Position numbers and translations under genes: made by a program. A DNA stretch of 44,695 bases from Ruminococcus sp. (GTDB taxonomy: Bacteria > Bacillota > Clostridia > Oscillospirales > Ruminococcaceae). Below the pieces are notes generated by a model. It made no database searches. It was not told the origin of the DNA and worked only from the letters and a program-made list of their open reading frames with translations. Of this stretch, positions 15,583-23,901 are shown piece by piece (positions within the stretch are counted from its first letter, which is position 1; each line of letters begins with the position of its first letter). The stretch lies in NCBI GenBank assembly GCA_021199305.1, contig JAJQIH010000014.1, positions 12,070-56,764 of the forward strand, read 5' to 3'.

Positions 15583-18204
15583 ATGAGTAACAAGAAAGAA
15601 ACTGCTCAGAAGACATTTGACGTTGTTGACAATGTTGAGGCGCTTGAAGCAAGACTTGCGGAGCTTAGAGCGGCACAAAAGGAGTTTGCAACATTTTCTC
15701 AGGAAAAGGTTGACGAGATTTTCAAGGCTGCGGCTATAGCTGCCAACAAGCAGAGAATACCGCTCGCGAAGCAGGCTGTTGCTGAAACAGGAATGGGAGT
15801 AGTTGAGGACAAGGTAATCAAGAACAACTACGCAGCAGAACACATCTACAACGCCTATAAAAATACGAAGACCTGTGGAATTATCGAAAGAGATGAGGCT
15901 TACGGAACTATAAAGATCGCTGAGCCTATTGGAGTTATTGCGGCGGTTATTCCTACAACCAACCCTACTTCTACCGCTATTTTCAAATCTCTTATCGCAC
16001 TTAAAACAAGAAACGCAATCATCATTTCCCCACACCCGAGAGCTAAGGCTTGTACAATCGCTGCCGCTAAGGTAGTTCTGGACGCAGCAGTAGCAGCAGG
16101 CGCACCAAAGGGAATTATCGCATGGATTGACATTCCTTCTCTTGAACTTACAAATATGGTTATGAAGGAAGCTGACATTATTCTTGCTACCGGCGGACCA
16201 GGAATGGTAAAGGCAGCTTATTCAAGCGGAAAGCCAGCGCTCGGCGTTGGTGCAGGAAACACACCGGCAATCATCGACGATACTGCTGACATCAAACTTG
16301 CAGTAAACTCAATTATTCATTCCAAAACTTTTGATAACGGTATGATCTGTGCTTCTGAGCAGTCGGTTATCGTTTTAAACGACGTATATTCAGCTGTAAA
16401 GGCTGAATTCAAGGCAAGAGGTTGCTACTTCCTTACAAAGGCTGAAACTGAAAAGGTCAGAAAGACAATTATCATAAACGGTTCTGTAAACGCAAAGATC
16501 GTTGGACAGCCTGCCGCTAAGATCGCAGAGCTTGCTGGCGTTACAGTAGATCCTGATACAAAGATTCTTATCGGTGAGGTTACAAGCGTTGATATTTCTG
16601 AAGAGTTCGCTCACGAAAAGCTTTCACCAGTTCTTGCAATGTACAAGGCTAAGGACTTTGAGGACGCTATGGAAAAGGCTGACAGACTTGTTCAGGACGG
16701 CGGCTACGGACACACCTCTTCACTCTATGTAAACGCAGTAACCGAAAAGGAAAAGATTGACGCATTTGCTCTCAAGATGAAAACCTGCCGTATACTTGTA
16801 AATACACCTTCATCTCACGGCGGTATCGGCGACCTTTACAACTTCAACCTTGCTCCTTCCCTGACGCTTGGTTGTGGTTCGTGGGGCGGAAACTCAGTTT
16901 CTGAGAATGTAGGAGTCAAGCACCTATTAAACATCAAGACAGTTGCCGAGAGGAGAGAGAATATGCTTTGGTTCAGAACACCTGAAAAGGTTTACTTCAA
17001 GAAGGGCTGTTTGCCTGTTGCCCTTGACGAGCTTAAGAATGTAATGGGCAAGAAGAGAGCGTTTATTGTTACCGACTCGTTCCTTTACAAGAACGGCTAT
17101 ACAAAGCCTATTGAGGATAAGCTCGATTCAATGGGAATCGTTCATACAACATTCTCAAACGTTCAGCCTGACCCGACTCTTGCTAACGCTCAGGAGGGTG
17201 CAAAGGCAATGACAGCATTCGAGCCTGACTGCATTATCGCAATGGGCGGCGGTTCAGCAATGGACGCTGGTAAGATTATGTGGGTTCTTTATGAGCATCC
17301 GGATGCTGACTTTATGGATATGGCGATGAGATTCATCGATATTCGTAAGAGAGTTTACACATTCCCGAAGATGGGTGAGAAGGCTTACTTTATCGCAGTT
17401 CCAACATCTTCAGGCACAGGTTCTGAGGTAACTCCATTCGCAGTTATCACAGACGAAAAGACAGGAACAAAGTATCCTTTGGCTGACTATGAGCTTATGC
17501 CGAATATGGCGATCATCGATACTGACAATATGATAAGCGCACCGAAGGGATTGACAGCGGCTTCTGGTATCGATGCTTTGACTCACGCACTCGAAGCTTA
17601 TGCATCGGTTATGGCAACAGATTACACAGACGGTCTTGCTTTAAAGGCTATCAAGAACATCTTCGGCTACCTGCCAGCAGCTTATGAAAACGGTTCGGAT
17701 ATAATCGCAAGAGAAAAAATGGCTGACGCTTCAACAATGGCTGGTATGGCGTTTGCAAACGCATTCTTAGGCGTTTGTCACTCAATGGCTCACAAGCTCG
17801 GCTCTTATCATCACCTTCCACACGGTGTTGCAAACGCACTTCTCATCACAGAGGTTATGAGATTCAACGTAGCGACAGCACCGAGAAAAATGGGAACATT
17901 CTCACAGTATCAGTATCCTCATGCACTTGAAAGATACGCTGAGTGCGCTCACTTTATTGGAATTTGCGGAAAGAACGACGAGGAAACTCTCGATAAGTTT
18001 ATAGACGCTATCGAAGAGCTGAAGGCAAAGGTCGGAATCAAGAAGACAATCAAGGATTACGGCGTTGACGAGAAGTATTTCTTAGATACGCTTGACAATA
18101 TGGTTGAGGACGCATTCGACGACCAGTGCACAGGTGCAAACCCGAGATATCCTCTTATGAAGGAAATCAAGGAAATGTATCTGAAGGCTTACTACGGCAA
18201 GTAA
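15583..18204 (+). CDS. adhE: Bifunctional acetaldehyde-CoA/alcohol dehydrogenase AdhE
   Basis: Reduces acetyl-CoA to acetaldehyde and then ethanol, reoxidising two NADH; such enzymes form filaments (spirosomes). The ATG at 15583 is preferred over 15562 because AGGAGA (15568-15573) lies 9 bases upstream; the product has 873 aa. The N-terminal aldehyde dehydrogenase half (about 25-445) has catalytic Cys256 in NGMICASEQ. The C-terminal iron-dependent alcohol dehydrogenase half (about 455-870) shows GGGSAMDAGK, PTSSGTGSE, DALTHALEAY and the metal-binding His residues in CHSMAHKLG...HHLPHG. It lies directly downstream of rex, so a shared transcript gives NADH-responsive expression. Confidence 0.97.
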   Translation: MSNKKETAQKTFDVVDNVEALEARLAELRAAQKEFATFSQEKVDEIFKAAAIAANKQRIPLAKQAVAETGMGVVEDKVIKNNYAAEHIYNAYKNTKTCGIIERDEAYGTIKIAEPIGVIAAVIPTTNPTSTAIFKSLIALKTRNAIIISPHPRAKACTIAAAKVVLDAAVAAGAPKGIIAWIDIPSLELTNMVMKEADIILATGGPGMVKAAYSSGKPALGVGAGNTPAIIDDTADIKLAVNSIIHSKTFDNGMICASEQSVIVLNDVYSAVKAEFKARGCYFLTKAETEKVRKTIIINGSVNAKIVGQPAAKIAELAGVTVDPDTKILIGEVTSVDISEEFAHEKLSPVLAMYKAKDFEDAMEKADRLVQDGGYGHTSSLYVNAVTEKEKIDAFALKMKTCRILVNTPSSHGGIGDLYNFNLAPSLTLGCGSWGGNSVSENVGVKHLLNIKTVAERRENMLWFRTPEKVYFKKGCLPVALDELKNVMGKKRAFIVTDSFLYKNGYTKPIEDKLDSMGIVHTTFSNVQPDPTLANAQEGAKAMTAFEPDCIIAMGGGSAMDAGKIMWVLYEHPDADFMDMAMRFIDIRKRVYTFPKMGEKAYFIAVPTSSGTGSEVTPFAVITDEKTGTKYPLADYELMPNMAIIDTDNMISAPKGLTAASGIDALTHALEAYASVMATDYTDGLALKAIKNIFGYLPAAYENGSDIIAREKMADASTMAGMAFANAFLGVCHSMAHKLGSYHHLPHGVANALLITEVMRFNVATAPRKMGTFSQYQYPHALERYAECAHFIGICGKNDEETLDKFIDAIEELKAKVGIKKTIKDYGVDEKYFLDTLDNMVEDAFDDQCTGANPRYPLMKEIKEMYLKAYYGK

Positions 18205-18211
18205 AATGCTC

Positions 18212-18240
18212 TTGCCAAAGTGCATGAATTTTTGTATAAT
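18212..18240 (+). promoter_or_regulatory. Promoter of the kinase-hydrogenase operon
   Basis: TTGCCA (18212-18217), 17 bases, TATAAT (18235-18240). Just downstream, in the leader, is the perfect palindrome TTCGCTTTAGCGAA (18257-18270). It is a candidate regulatory hairpin or a weak terminator remnant of adhE. No Rex box was seen here. Confidence 0.72.
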
Positions 18241-18305
18241 GTATGTATGATATCTGTTCGCTTTAGCGAAGGGTATATATCGTCTTAATAAAGGAGGATA
18301 TTGTT

Positions 18306-19055
18306 ATGAATTTTGAGAAGGTACTTGCTGTAAGAAACACCAAAACTATTTACAGAGATGGAAATACTACCGTTAAGGTATTTAACGAGGAGTACAAAAA
18401 GTACGATATTTTAAACGAAGCGCTTAACACCGCAAGAATTGAAGAAACAGGACTTAACATTCCAAAGGTTCTGGAGGTTAAGAAAATAGAGGGCAAATGG
18501 GCTATCGTTTTAGAGTTTGTTGAGGGTAAAACCCTTCAGCAGCTAATGGATGAGAACCCGGAGAAAATGGATGAGTATCTTGAAATGTTTGTTGATTTGC
18601 AGCTTGACGTTCAATCGAAAACCTGCTTCAATTTAAACAAGCTTAAGGATAAAATGCAGGCAAAAATTTCGCAGACAGACCTCGACGCTACAACAAGATA
18701 CGAGCTTCACACTCGTCTTGACGGTATGCCGAAGCACAATAAGGTTTGTCACGGAGATTTCAACCCATCTAACATTATTGTTTCTCCAGACGGCGAGCTT
18801 CATATTCTCGACTGGTCGCACGCAACTCAGGGCAACGCTTCTGCTGACGCTGCAAGAACATATCTGTTGTTTGTTCTTGCAGGAAACAAAGAGCTTGCTG
18901 AGAAGTATCTGAATATGTTCTGCGAAAAGAGCGACACAGCCAAGCAGTATGTACAGCAGTGGATGCCGATAGTAGCGGCTTCACAGTCTGTAAAGGGAAA
19001 TCCTGAGGAGAGAGAGCTACTGTTAAGTTGGGTAAACGTTGTAGATTACGAGTAA
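18306..19055 (+). CDS. APH/choline kinase-type phosphotransferase
   Basis: A 249-aa soluble kinase-like protein of the aminoglycoside phosphotransferase (APH/ChoK) fold. Catalytic features are His149-Gly150-Asp151 with Asn156 in HGDFNPSN, and Asp169-Trp170 (DW) as the metal-binding motif. The first lobe carries a shortened nucleotide-binding region with LEFVEGKTL at the hinge. AAGGAGG precedes the ATG. The substrate is unknown: family members phosphorylate antibiotics, choline, sugars or proteins. Being first in an operon with a sensory hydrogenase and a phosphatase, it might be the opposing kinase. That link rests on position only. Confidence 0.85.
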   Translation: MNFEKVLAVRNTKTIYRDGNTTVKVFNEEYKKYDILNEALNTARIEETGLNIPKVLEVKKIEGKWAIVLEFVEGKTLQQLMDENPEKMDEYLEMFVDLQLDVQSKTCFNLNKLKDKMQAKISQTDLDATTRYELHTRLDGMPKHNKVCHGDFNPSNIIVSPDGELHILDWSHATQGNASADAARTYLLFVLAGNKELAEKYLNMFCEKSDTAKQYVQQWMPIVAASQSVKGNPEERELLLSWVNVVDYE

Positions 19056-19074
19056 TCTCAGAAAGGACAGTTCA

Positions 19075-19314
19075 ATGAAAGTTACAATATGTATCGGAAG
19101 CTCCTGCCACCTAAAGGGCTCAAGACAGGTTGTCGAGGCTCTTCAGAATCACGTCAGGGAAGCCAATCTTCAGGATAAGGTTGAGCTTGGCGGCGCCTTT
19201 TGTATAGGAAACTGCCAGAACGGCGTGTCGGTGACTGTTGACGGAGTTGTTCATTCAGTAAATCCCGATAATGTAGACTCTTTCTTTGAAAACGAAATTA
19301 AGTCGAAGGTTTAA
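19075..19314 (+). CDS. Thioredoxin-like [2Fe-2S] ferredoxin (NuoE/HydC type)
   Basis: A 79-aa protein with the cluster pattern of the NuoE/HydC thioredoxin-like [2Fe-2S] family: Cys6-x4-Cys11 and Cys43-x3-Cys47. It is a stand-alone module without the usual N-terminal helical part. It probably relays electrons to or from the hydrogenase-type proteins encoded next. AGAAAGGACAG precedes the ATG, with 19 bases to the upstream gene and 31 bases to the downstream one. Similar small genes precede phosphatase-linked hydrogenase clusters in other Clostridia, from my knowledge of the family. Confidence 0.88.
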   Translation: MKVTICIGSSCHLKGSRQVVEALQNHVREANLQDKVELGGAFCIGNCQNGVSVTVDGVVHSVNPDNVDSFFENEIKSKV

Positions 19315-19345
19315 ACCTGACATCAATTTACGGGGGAAGAGATAA

Positions 19346-21028
19346 ATGTATGGTACAAGGGTTCTTGTTTCAAAGAAAAACGATTGTAAGAATTGTTACA
19401 AATGTATTCGTTACTGCCCTATAAAAGCCATAAAGTTTTCTGACAATCAGGCGTCAATAGTTGAGGACGAGTGTATACTCTGCGGAAAATGCTATACAGT
19501 TTGTCCTCAATCGGCGAAGGAAATCAGGAACGACGTTGATAAAGTTAAGGAGATGCTTGCGAAAAAGGAAGATGTTTTTGCAAGCATTGCTCCTTCGTTT
19601 GTGGCAAATTACGAAAACATGAACATAACGGCAGTTGAAAACGCCCTCAAAAAGCTAGGCTTCAAGGGCGCGGAGGAAACTGCTGTCGGTGCAACAATAG
19701 TAAAAAAAGAATACGACAGAATGGTAAACGAAGGCGAGAAGGAAATTATTATTTCCTCCTGCTGTCACTCGGTAAATACGCTTATACAAAAGTATTATCC
19801 CGAAGCTATGCCATATCTCGCTGATATTAAATCGCCGATGCAGGCGCATTGCGAGAAGATAAAGAGAGAGCACGAAGGCGCAAAGACAGTGTTTATCGGT
19901 CCTTGCATTTCCAAAAAGGATGAAGCTGATAAGTATCCTGATATTGTGGACGCTGTGCTTACCTTTAAGGAGTTTGACGAATGGCTTGTCGAAGAAGGAA
20001 TCGAGCTTTGCGAATGCGAGGATAAGGTAGCGGGCGGAAAAACCAGACTTTTCCCGACAACTACCGGAATTTTAAAGTCTATGGACTGCGATAGCAAGGA
20101 TTATACATATATCGCAATAGACGGAATCGACAACTGCATTGCGGCGCTTGAGGATATTAAAAACGGCGAGATGAAAAACTGCTTTATCGAAATGTCTGCT
20201 TGTGCGGGAAGCTGTATAAACGGCCCTGTTATGAGCAAAAACTCCGAGAAGCTTGTAAAGAATACGCTTGCCGTAAACAGGTATGCGCCAGAGGACGACT
20301 TTGATGTTGCCTCGCCTTCAACCGCTTCGCTTAAAAAGAACATTTCGTTTGTCGGCGTTCGCAAGAATATGCCGGGAAGCAAGGCGATTGAAGAAATTTT
20401 ACATAGAATGGGTAAAACCCGTCCGGAGCAGGAATTAAACTGCGGAAGCTGCGGATACGATACCTGTCGTGAAAAAGCGGTTGCGGTGCTTCAGGGAAAA
20501 GCAAACTTAGAAATGTGTATGCCGTATCTGAAGGATAAGGCTGAGTCCTTCTCCGATACGATAATCGGAAACACTCCCAATGGAATATTGGTGTTGAATG
20601 AGGACTTTGAGGTTCAGCAGATAAATGCTGCCGCAAAATCTATAATGAATATAAAAAGCTCGGACGACGTTTTAGGAAATCCTGTTGTCAGAATTTTAGA
20701 TCCTTCAAAGTTTATGCAGGTTCTTTCAAGCGGCAGAGATATCAGAAACGAAAAGGTATATCTTGCGGATTACAACAAGTATGTAGAGGAAACTATCATC
20801 TACGATAAGAGCTATCATATTATAATCGGCATTATGAGAGATGTTACCGAAAGCGAGCTTGAACACGAGAAGCGAATTGAGGACGCACATAATACTGTTG
20901 AAATTACCGACAAGGTTATCGACAAGCAGATGCGTGTAGTTCAGGAAATAGCTTCACTTCTGGGAGAAACAACGGCAGAAACAAAGATTGCGCTTACCAA
21001 GTTAAAGGAGAACTTAACTAATGAATAA
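19346..21028 (+). CDS. Putative sensory [FeFe] hydrogenase with PAS domain (group C type)
   Basis: A 560-aa protein of the HydS kind, proposed to sense H2 or redox state rather than mainly make H2. In order: two [4Fe-4S] motifs (Cys14/17/20/24 and Cys43/46/49/53); the H-cluster domain with L1 SSCCHS (Cys139, Cys140), L2 GPCISKKDE (Cys187) and L3 MSACAGSCINGP (Cys286, Cys290); an RnfB-like [4Fe-4S] domain (Cys366/369/374/391); a PAS domain (about 400-500); and a helical, coiled-coil-like C-terminus. L3 has SAC-AGSC where catalytic enzymes have MAC-PGGC. A GGGGGAAGAG site precedes the ATG. The stop overlaps the phosphatase start by 8 bases, tying the sensor to that output. Confidence 0.9.
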   Translation: MYGTRVLVSKKNDCKNCYKCIRYCPIKAIKFSDNQASIVEDECILCGKCYTVCPQSAKEIRNDVDKVKEMLAKKEDVFASIAPSFVANYENMNITAVENALKKLGFKGAEETAVGATIVKKEYDRMVNEGEKEIIISSCCHSVNTLIQKYYPEAMPYLADIKSPMQAHCEKIKREHEGAKTVFIGPCISKKDEADKYPDIVDAVLTFKEFDEWLVEEGIELCECEDKVAGGKTRLFPTTTGILKSMDCDSKDYTYIAIDGIDNCIAALEDIKNGEMKNCFIEMSACAGSCINGPVMSKNSEKLVKNTLAVNRYAPEDDFDVASPSTASLKKNISFVGVRKNMPGSKAIEEILHRMGKTRPEQELNCGSCGYDTCREKAVAVLQGKANLEMCMPYLKDKAESFSDTIIGNTPNGILVLNEDFEVQQINAAAKSIMNIKSSDDVLGNPVVRILDPSKFMQVLSSGRDIRNEKVYLADYNKYVEETIIYDKSYHIIIGIMRDVTESELEHEKRIEDAHNTVEITDKVIDKQMRVVQEIASLLGETTAETKIALTKLKENLTNE

Positions 21029-22193
21029 TCTTTGTACTGAGATAGGCTACCACAGCATAAATAAATACGGCGAACAGCTTTGCGGCGACCATATTGAAGT
21101 AATCGAGCAGGGTGAAAACTCATTCGTAATGGTTTTGGCTGACGGACTAGGAAGCGGCGTTAAGGCTTGTATTTTGTCAACTCTTACCTCGAAGATTATT
21201 TCAACTATGATGGCGGCGAATATGAGTGTTGAGGACTGCGTTTCAACAATAGCAGCAACGCTTCCTGTTTGTGACGTCAGAAAAATAGCCTATTCTACCT
21301 TTACAATTATCAGGGTGGTCAACAACGAGGAGGCTGAAATAATTCAGTACGACAACCCTCACGTTATTCTTCTGAGAAACGGAAAAAACTACGACTACCC
21401 ACAAACTGTTACTGAAATTGGTGGAAAGCAAATTTACAGAGCAAAGCTAAAGCTCGAGCTTGACGACGTTTTTATTGCAATGAGCGACGGCGCAATATAT
21501 GCAGGCGTTGGTATGGAGCTTAATTACGGCTGGCAGAGGGAAAATATAATCGACTTTGCAGAAGCGTTTTACACGAAGGAATATACCGCCAAAACAATAG
21601 CTACGCTTATTCTTGACGAGTGCCATCGGCTTTACGGCTACCACGCGGGCGACGATACAACGGTCGGCGCAATAAAAATCAGGAAAAGAGAGTCTATCAA
21701 TCTTATGATAGGACCGCCTTCAAAGCCTGAGGAGCTTAAAAAAATGCACACCCTTTTCTTTTCAAAGGAGGGTAAGCATATAGTTTGCGGCGGAACTACT
21801 TCAAAGCTCGCAGCTGAGTATTTAGGCAAGGAGGTTGTACCTCTGCTTGATTATTTCGACCCGGAGATACCGCCTATTGCAAAAATCGAGGGAGTAGACC
21901 TTACAACGGAGGGCGTTATCACAATAAGCAAGGTGCTTGAAAACGCAAAAAGCTACCTCGACTCAAACGAGGAGTATATGCAATGGTCGAGCAAGAAGGA
22001 CGGCGCTTCGAGAATTTCCCGAATGCTGTTTGAGGAGGCTACCGACATAAACTTCTTTGTCGGAATGGCAGTAAACCCAGCTCACCAGAACCCAAATCTG
22101 CCGATAAATTTCAACATTAAGATGAACCTTGTCGGCGAGCTTTCAAAGTGTCTGAAGCAAATGGGAAAAAGAATAAAGGTAAGCTACTTTTAA
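21021..22193 (+). CDS. SpoIIE/PP2C-type serine phosphatase with extra C-terminal domain
   Basis: A 390-aa protein. The first about 225 residues are a SpoIIE-like PP2C phosphatase with metal-binding Asp23 (CGDH), Asp41-Gly42 (LADGLGSG), the AMSDGAIYAG motif and the closing GDDTTVGAIKIRK. Residues about 228-390 form a second region I cannot assign. It begins NLMIGPPSKPEE, contains GGTTSKLAAEYLGKEV, and ends with NFNIKMNLVGELSKCLKQMGK. Translation is coupled to the sensory hydrogenase by an 8-base overlap. The likely job is dephosphorylating a Ser/Thr-phosphorylated partner in response to the sensor; the target is unknown and no anti-sigma or STAS gene lies nearby. Confidence 0.87.
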   Translation: MNNLCTEIGYHSINKYGEQLCGDHIEVIEQGENSFVMVLADGLGSGVKACILSTLTSKIISTMMAANMSVEDCVSTIAATLPVCDVRKIAYSTFTIIRVVNNEEAEIIQYDNPHVILLRNGKNYDYPQTVTEIGGKQIYRAKLKLELDDVFIAMSDGAIYAGVGMELNYGWQRENIIDFAEAFYTKEYTAKTIATLILDECHRLYGYHAGDDTTVGAIKIRKRESINLMIGPPSKPEELKKMHTLFFSKEGKHIVCGGTTSKLAAEYLGKEVVPLLDYFDPEIPPIAKIEGVDLTTEGVITISKVLENAKSYLDSNEEYMQWSSKKDGASRISRMLFEEATDINFFVGMAVNPAHQNPNLPINFNIKMNLVGELSKCLKQMGKRIKVSYF

Positions 22194-22225
22194 TCGGGCA
22201 AAAGCTGAAAATATGAGGATGATTT

Positions 22226-23659
22226 ATGAAAACACGGAAATTTGATACACAGGTTCAATACTTAAAGTACAAGGTGCTGCGTGAGGTTGCTCGTCACGCA
22301 TGGGACGACAATCTGGTATTTGAGCATTTTAACGATATTGCGAAAACTGTCGTTAAGGGCAAGGAACCTACAATGCGTTGCTGTATTTACAAGGAGCGAG
22401 CTATCGTTTCTGAGCGAATCAAGCTCGCTTGCGGCGGAGATAAGTCAAACCCTAACGTAATAGAGGTTATTGACATTGCCTGCGACGAATGTCCTTTGGG
22501 CGGCTATAAGGTTACGGAATCCTGTCGAGGCTGTATTGCTCACAGGTGTGAGGACGCTTGTAAGGTAGGAGCTATATCGTTTGACAAAAACCAAAAGGCT
22601 GTTATCGACAAGGATAAGTGCGTAAATTGCGGAAAGTGCGCTGCCGCTTGTCCGTATTCGGCAATTCAGGACTTCAAACGTCCGTGCGAGAGGTCCTGTA
22701 AGGTTGGCGCTATCAGTATGGATAAGGAAACTTATGCCGCAAGCATCGACAACGACAAGTGCATTTCCTGCGGAGCGTGCGTTTATATGTGCCCGTTTGG
22801 AGCTTGTATGGACAAGTCGAGCATTACTGACGTCATTAAAATTCTGAAGGAAAGCGACGGTAACAAAAACTATAAGGTTTACGCTGTTACTGCTCCCGCT
22901 ATCAACGCTCAGTTTACTTATGCGAAAACCGGTCAGGTTGTAGCGGCAATCAAAAAGCTCGGTTTCCATAGCGTAGTCGAAGCGGCTCTTGGAGCTGATA
23001 TGGTAGCGCTTGAGGAGTCGGCGGAGCTTGCTGAAAAAGGATTTTTAACCACAAGCTGCTGTCCGGCGTTTGTAGAGTATATCCACAAATTCTATCCAAC
23101 TCTTGTGCCGAATATTTCGCACAACCTGTCTCCAATGGCGAAAATTTCGCAGTACATAAAAACAATAGACCCGACCTCGAAGATTGTCTTTATCGGTCCT
23201 TGTACTGCTAAGAAAATGGAAATCAAGCGTGATGAGGTAAAGGACTTGGTTGACTATGTTCTGACCTTTGAGGAGCTTCAGGCTTTGATTGATTCAAGGG
23301 ATATTCCAATCGCCGAGCTTGAAGAGGAAGCACTGGACAACGCTTCCTACTTCGGTAGGATTTTCGCAAGAAGCGGAGGAGTTACCGATGCTGTAAAGCA
23401 GGCGGTCAAGGAGCAAAACTTAGATATCGAGCTTAACCCTGCCGTTTGCAACGGAATTGAGGAGTGCAAGAAGGCGCTGCTTCTCGCTTCCAAGGGAATA
23501 AGAAAAAACAACTTTATTGAGGGTATGGCTTGCGTTGGCGGATGTATCGGCGGAGCAGGAAACTTAACCCACGAGGAGAAGGATGCTAAGCAGGTTGATA
23601 AGTACGCCGAGCAGGCACTTGAAAAGACCATCTCAGACGCTGTTTCAATGCTTAAGTAG
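22226..23659 (+). CDS. [FeFe] hydrogenase, group B-like
   Basis: A 477-aa iron-only hydrogenase. The N-terminal part has a distinctive four-Cys segment (about 89-113, CDECPLGGYKV...CRGC) followed by two ferredoxin-type [4Fe-4S] motifs (CVNCGKCAAACP and CISCGACVYMCP). The H-cluster domain has L1 TSCCPAF (Cys278, Cys279), L2 GPCTAKKME (Cys326) and L3 EGMACVGGCIGG (Cys436, Cys440). All cluster ligands are present, so it is probably catalytic, coupling ferredoxin oxidation to H2 production or the reverse. It is last in the operon, 32 bases after the phosphatase. The maturases HydE, HydF and HydG are not in the window. Confidence 0.93.
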   Translation: MKTRKFDTQVQYLKYKVLREVARHAWDDNLVFEHFNDIAKTVVKGKEPTMRCCIYKERAIVSERIKLACGGDKSNPNVIEVIDIACDECPLGGYKVTESCRGCIAHRCEDACKVGAISFDKNQKAVIDKDKCVNCGKCAAACPYSAIQDFKRPCERSCKVGAISMDKETYAASIDNDKCISCGACVYMCPFGACMDKSSITDVIKILKESDGNKNYKVYAVTAPAINAQFTYAKTGQVVAAIKKLGFHSVVEAALGADMVALEESAELAEKGFLTTSCCPAFVEYIHKFYPTLVPNISHNLSPMAKISQYIKTIDPTSKIVFIGPCTAKKMEIKRDEVKDLVDYVLTFEELQALIDSRDIPIAELEEEALDNASYFGRIFARSGGVTDAVKQAVKEQNLDIELNPAVCNGIEECKKALLLASKGIRKNNFIEGMACVGGCIGGAGNLTHEEKDAKQVDKYAEQALEKTISDAVSMLK

Positions 23660-23717
23660 TACAAAACGGTAAATGTTTTAACTCATTCATTTTTGATAGT
23701 GAAATTTGTGAAAATAT

Positions 23718-23759
23718 TTGTTACTTTTGCCCAAATTATAAGGTGCGGAGTTGTAACAA
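23718..23759. other. Inverted repeat TTGTTAC/GTAACAA
   Basis: TTGTTAC (23718-23724) and GTAACAA (23753-23759) form a perfect 7-bp inverted repeat separated by 28 bases. The arms resemble Rex half-sites, but the spacing is far from the 4 bases of a Rex box. No T run follows, so it is not a normal terminator for the hydrogenase operon. Confidence 0.4.
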
Positions 23760-23765
23760 TGTACA

Positions 23766-23791
23766 AATTTTGCAGCTTTTTGTGCAAAATT
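23766..23791. promoter_or_regulatory. Inverted repeat upstream of pilin promoter
   Basis: AATTTTGCA (23766-23774) and TGCAAAATT (23783-23791), a perfect 9-bp repeat with an 8-base loop, end 12 bases before the -35 box at 23804. No T run follows, so an operator is more likely than a terminator. Confidence 0.45.
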
Positions 23792-23803
23792 GGTAGTTGG
23801 CGG

Positions 23804-23832
23804 TTGATTTTTTTGTGACATTTTGCTATAAT
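23804..23832 (+). promoter_or_regulatory. Promoter of the pilin-like gene
   Basis: TTGATT (23804-23809), 17 bases, TATAAT (23827-23832), about 70 bases before the start codon. Confidence 0.75.
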
Positions 23833-23901
23833 ATGCATATGAGTTGAGTGCTACTGAAGGGGTAGCAAAATCATATATTTTTAATTAAGGAGGTTTTTTC
23901 T

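Noticed and set aside
15577-16035. 152-codon minus-strand frame inside adhE
   Set aside because: Antisense shadow of the aldehyde dehydrogenase domain.
22445-22969. 174-codon minus-strand frame inside the group B hydrogenase gene
   Set aside because: Antisense of ferredoxin-domain codons; low-complexity product with no family match.
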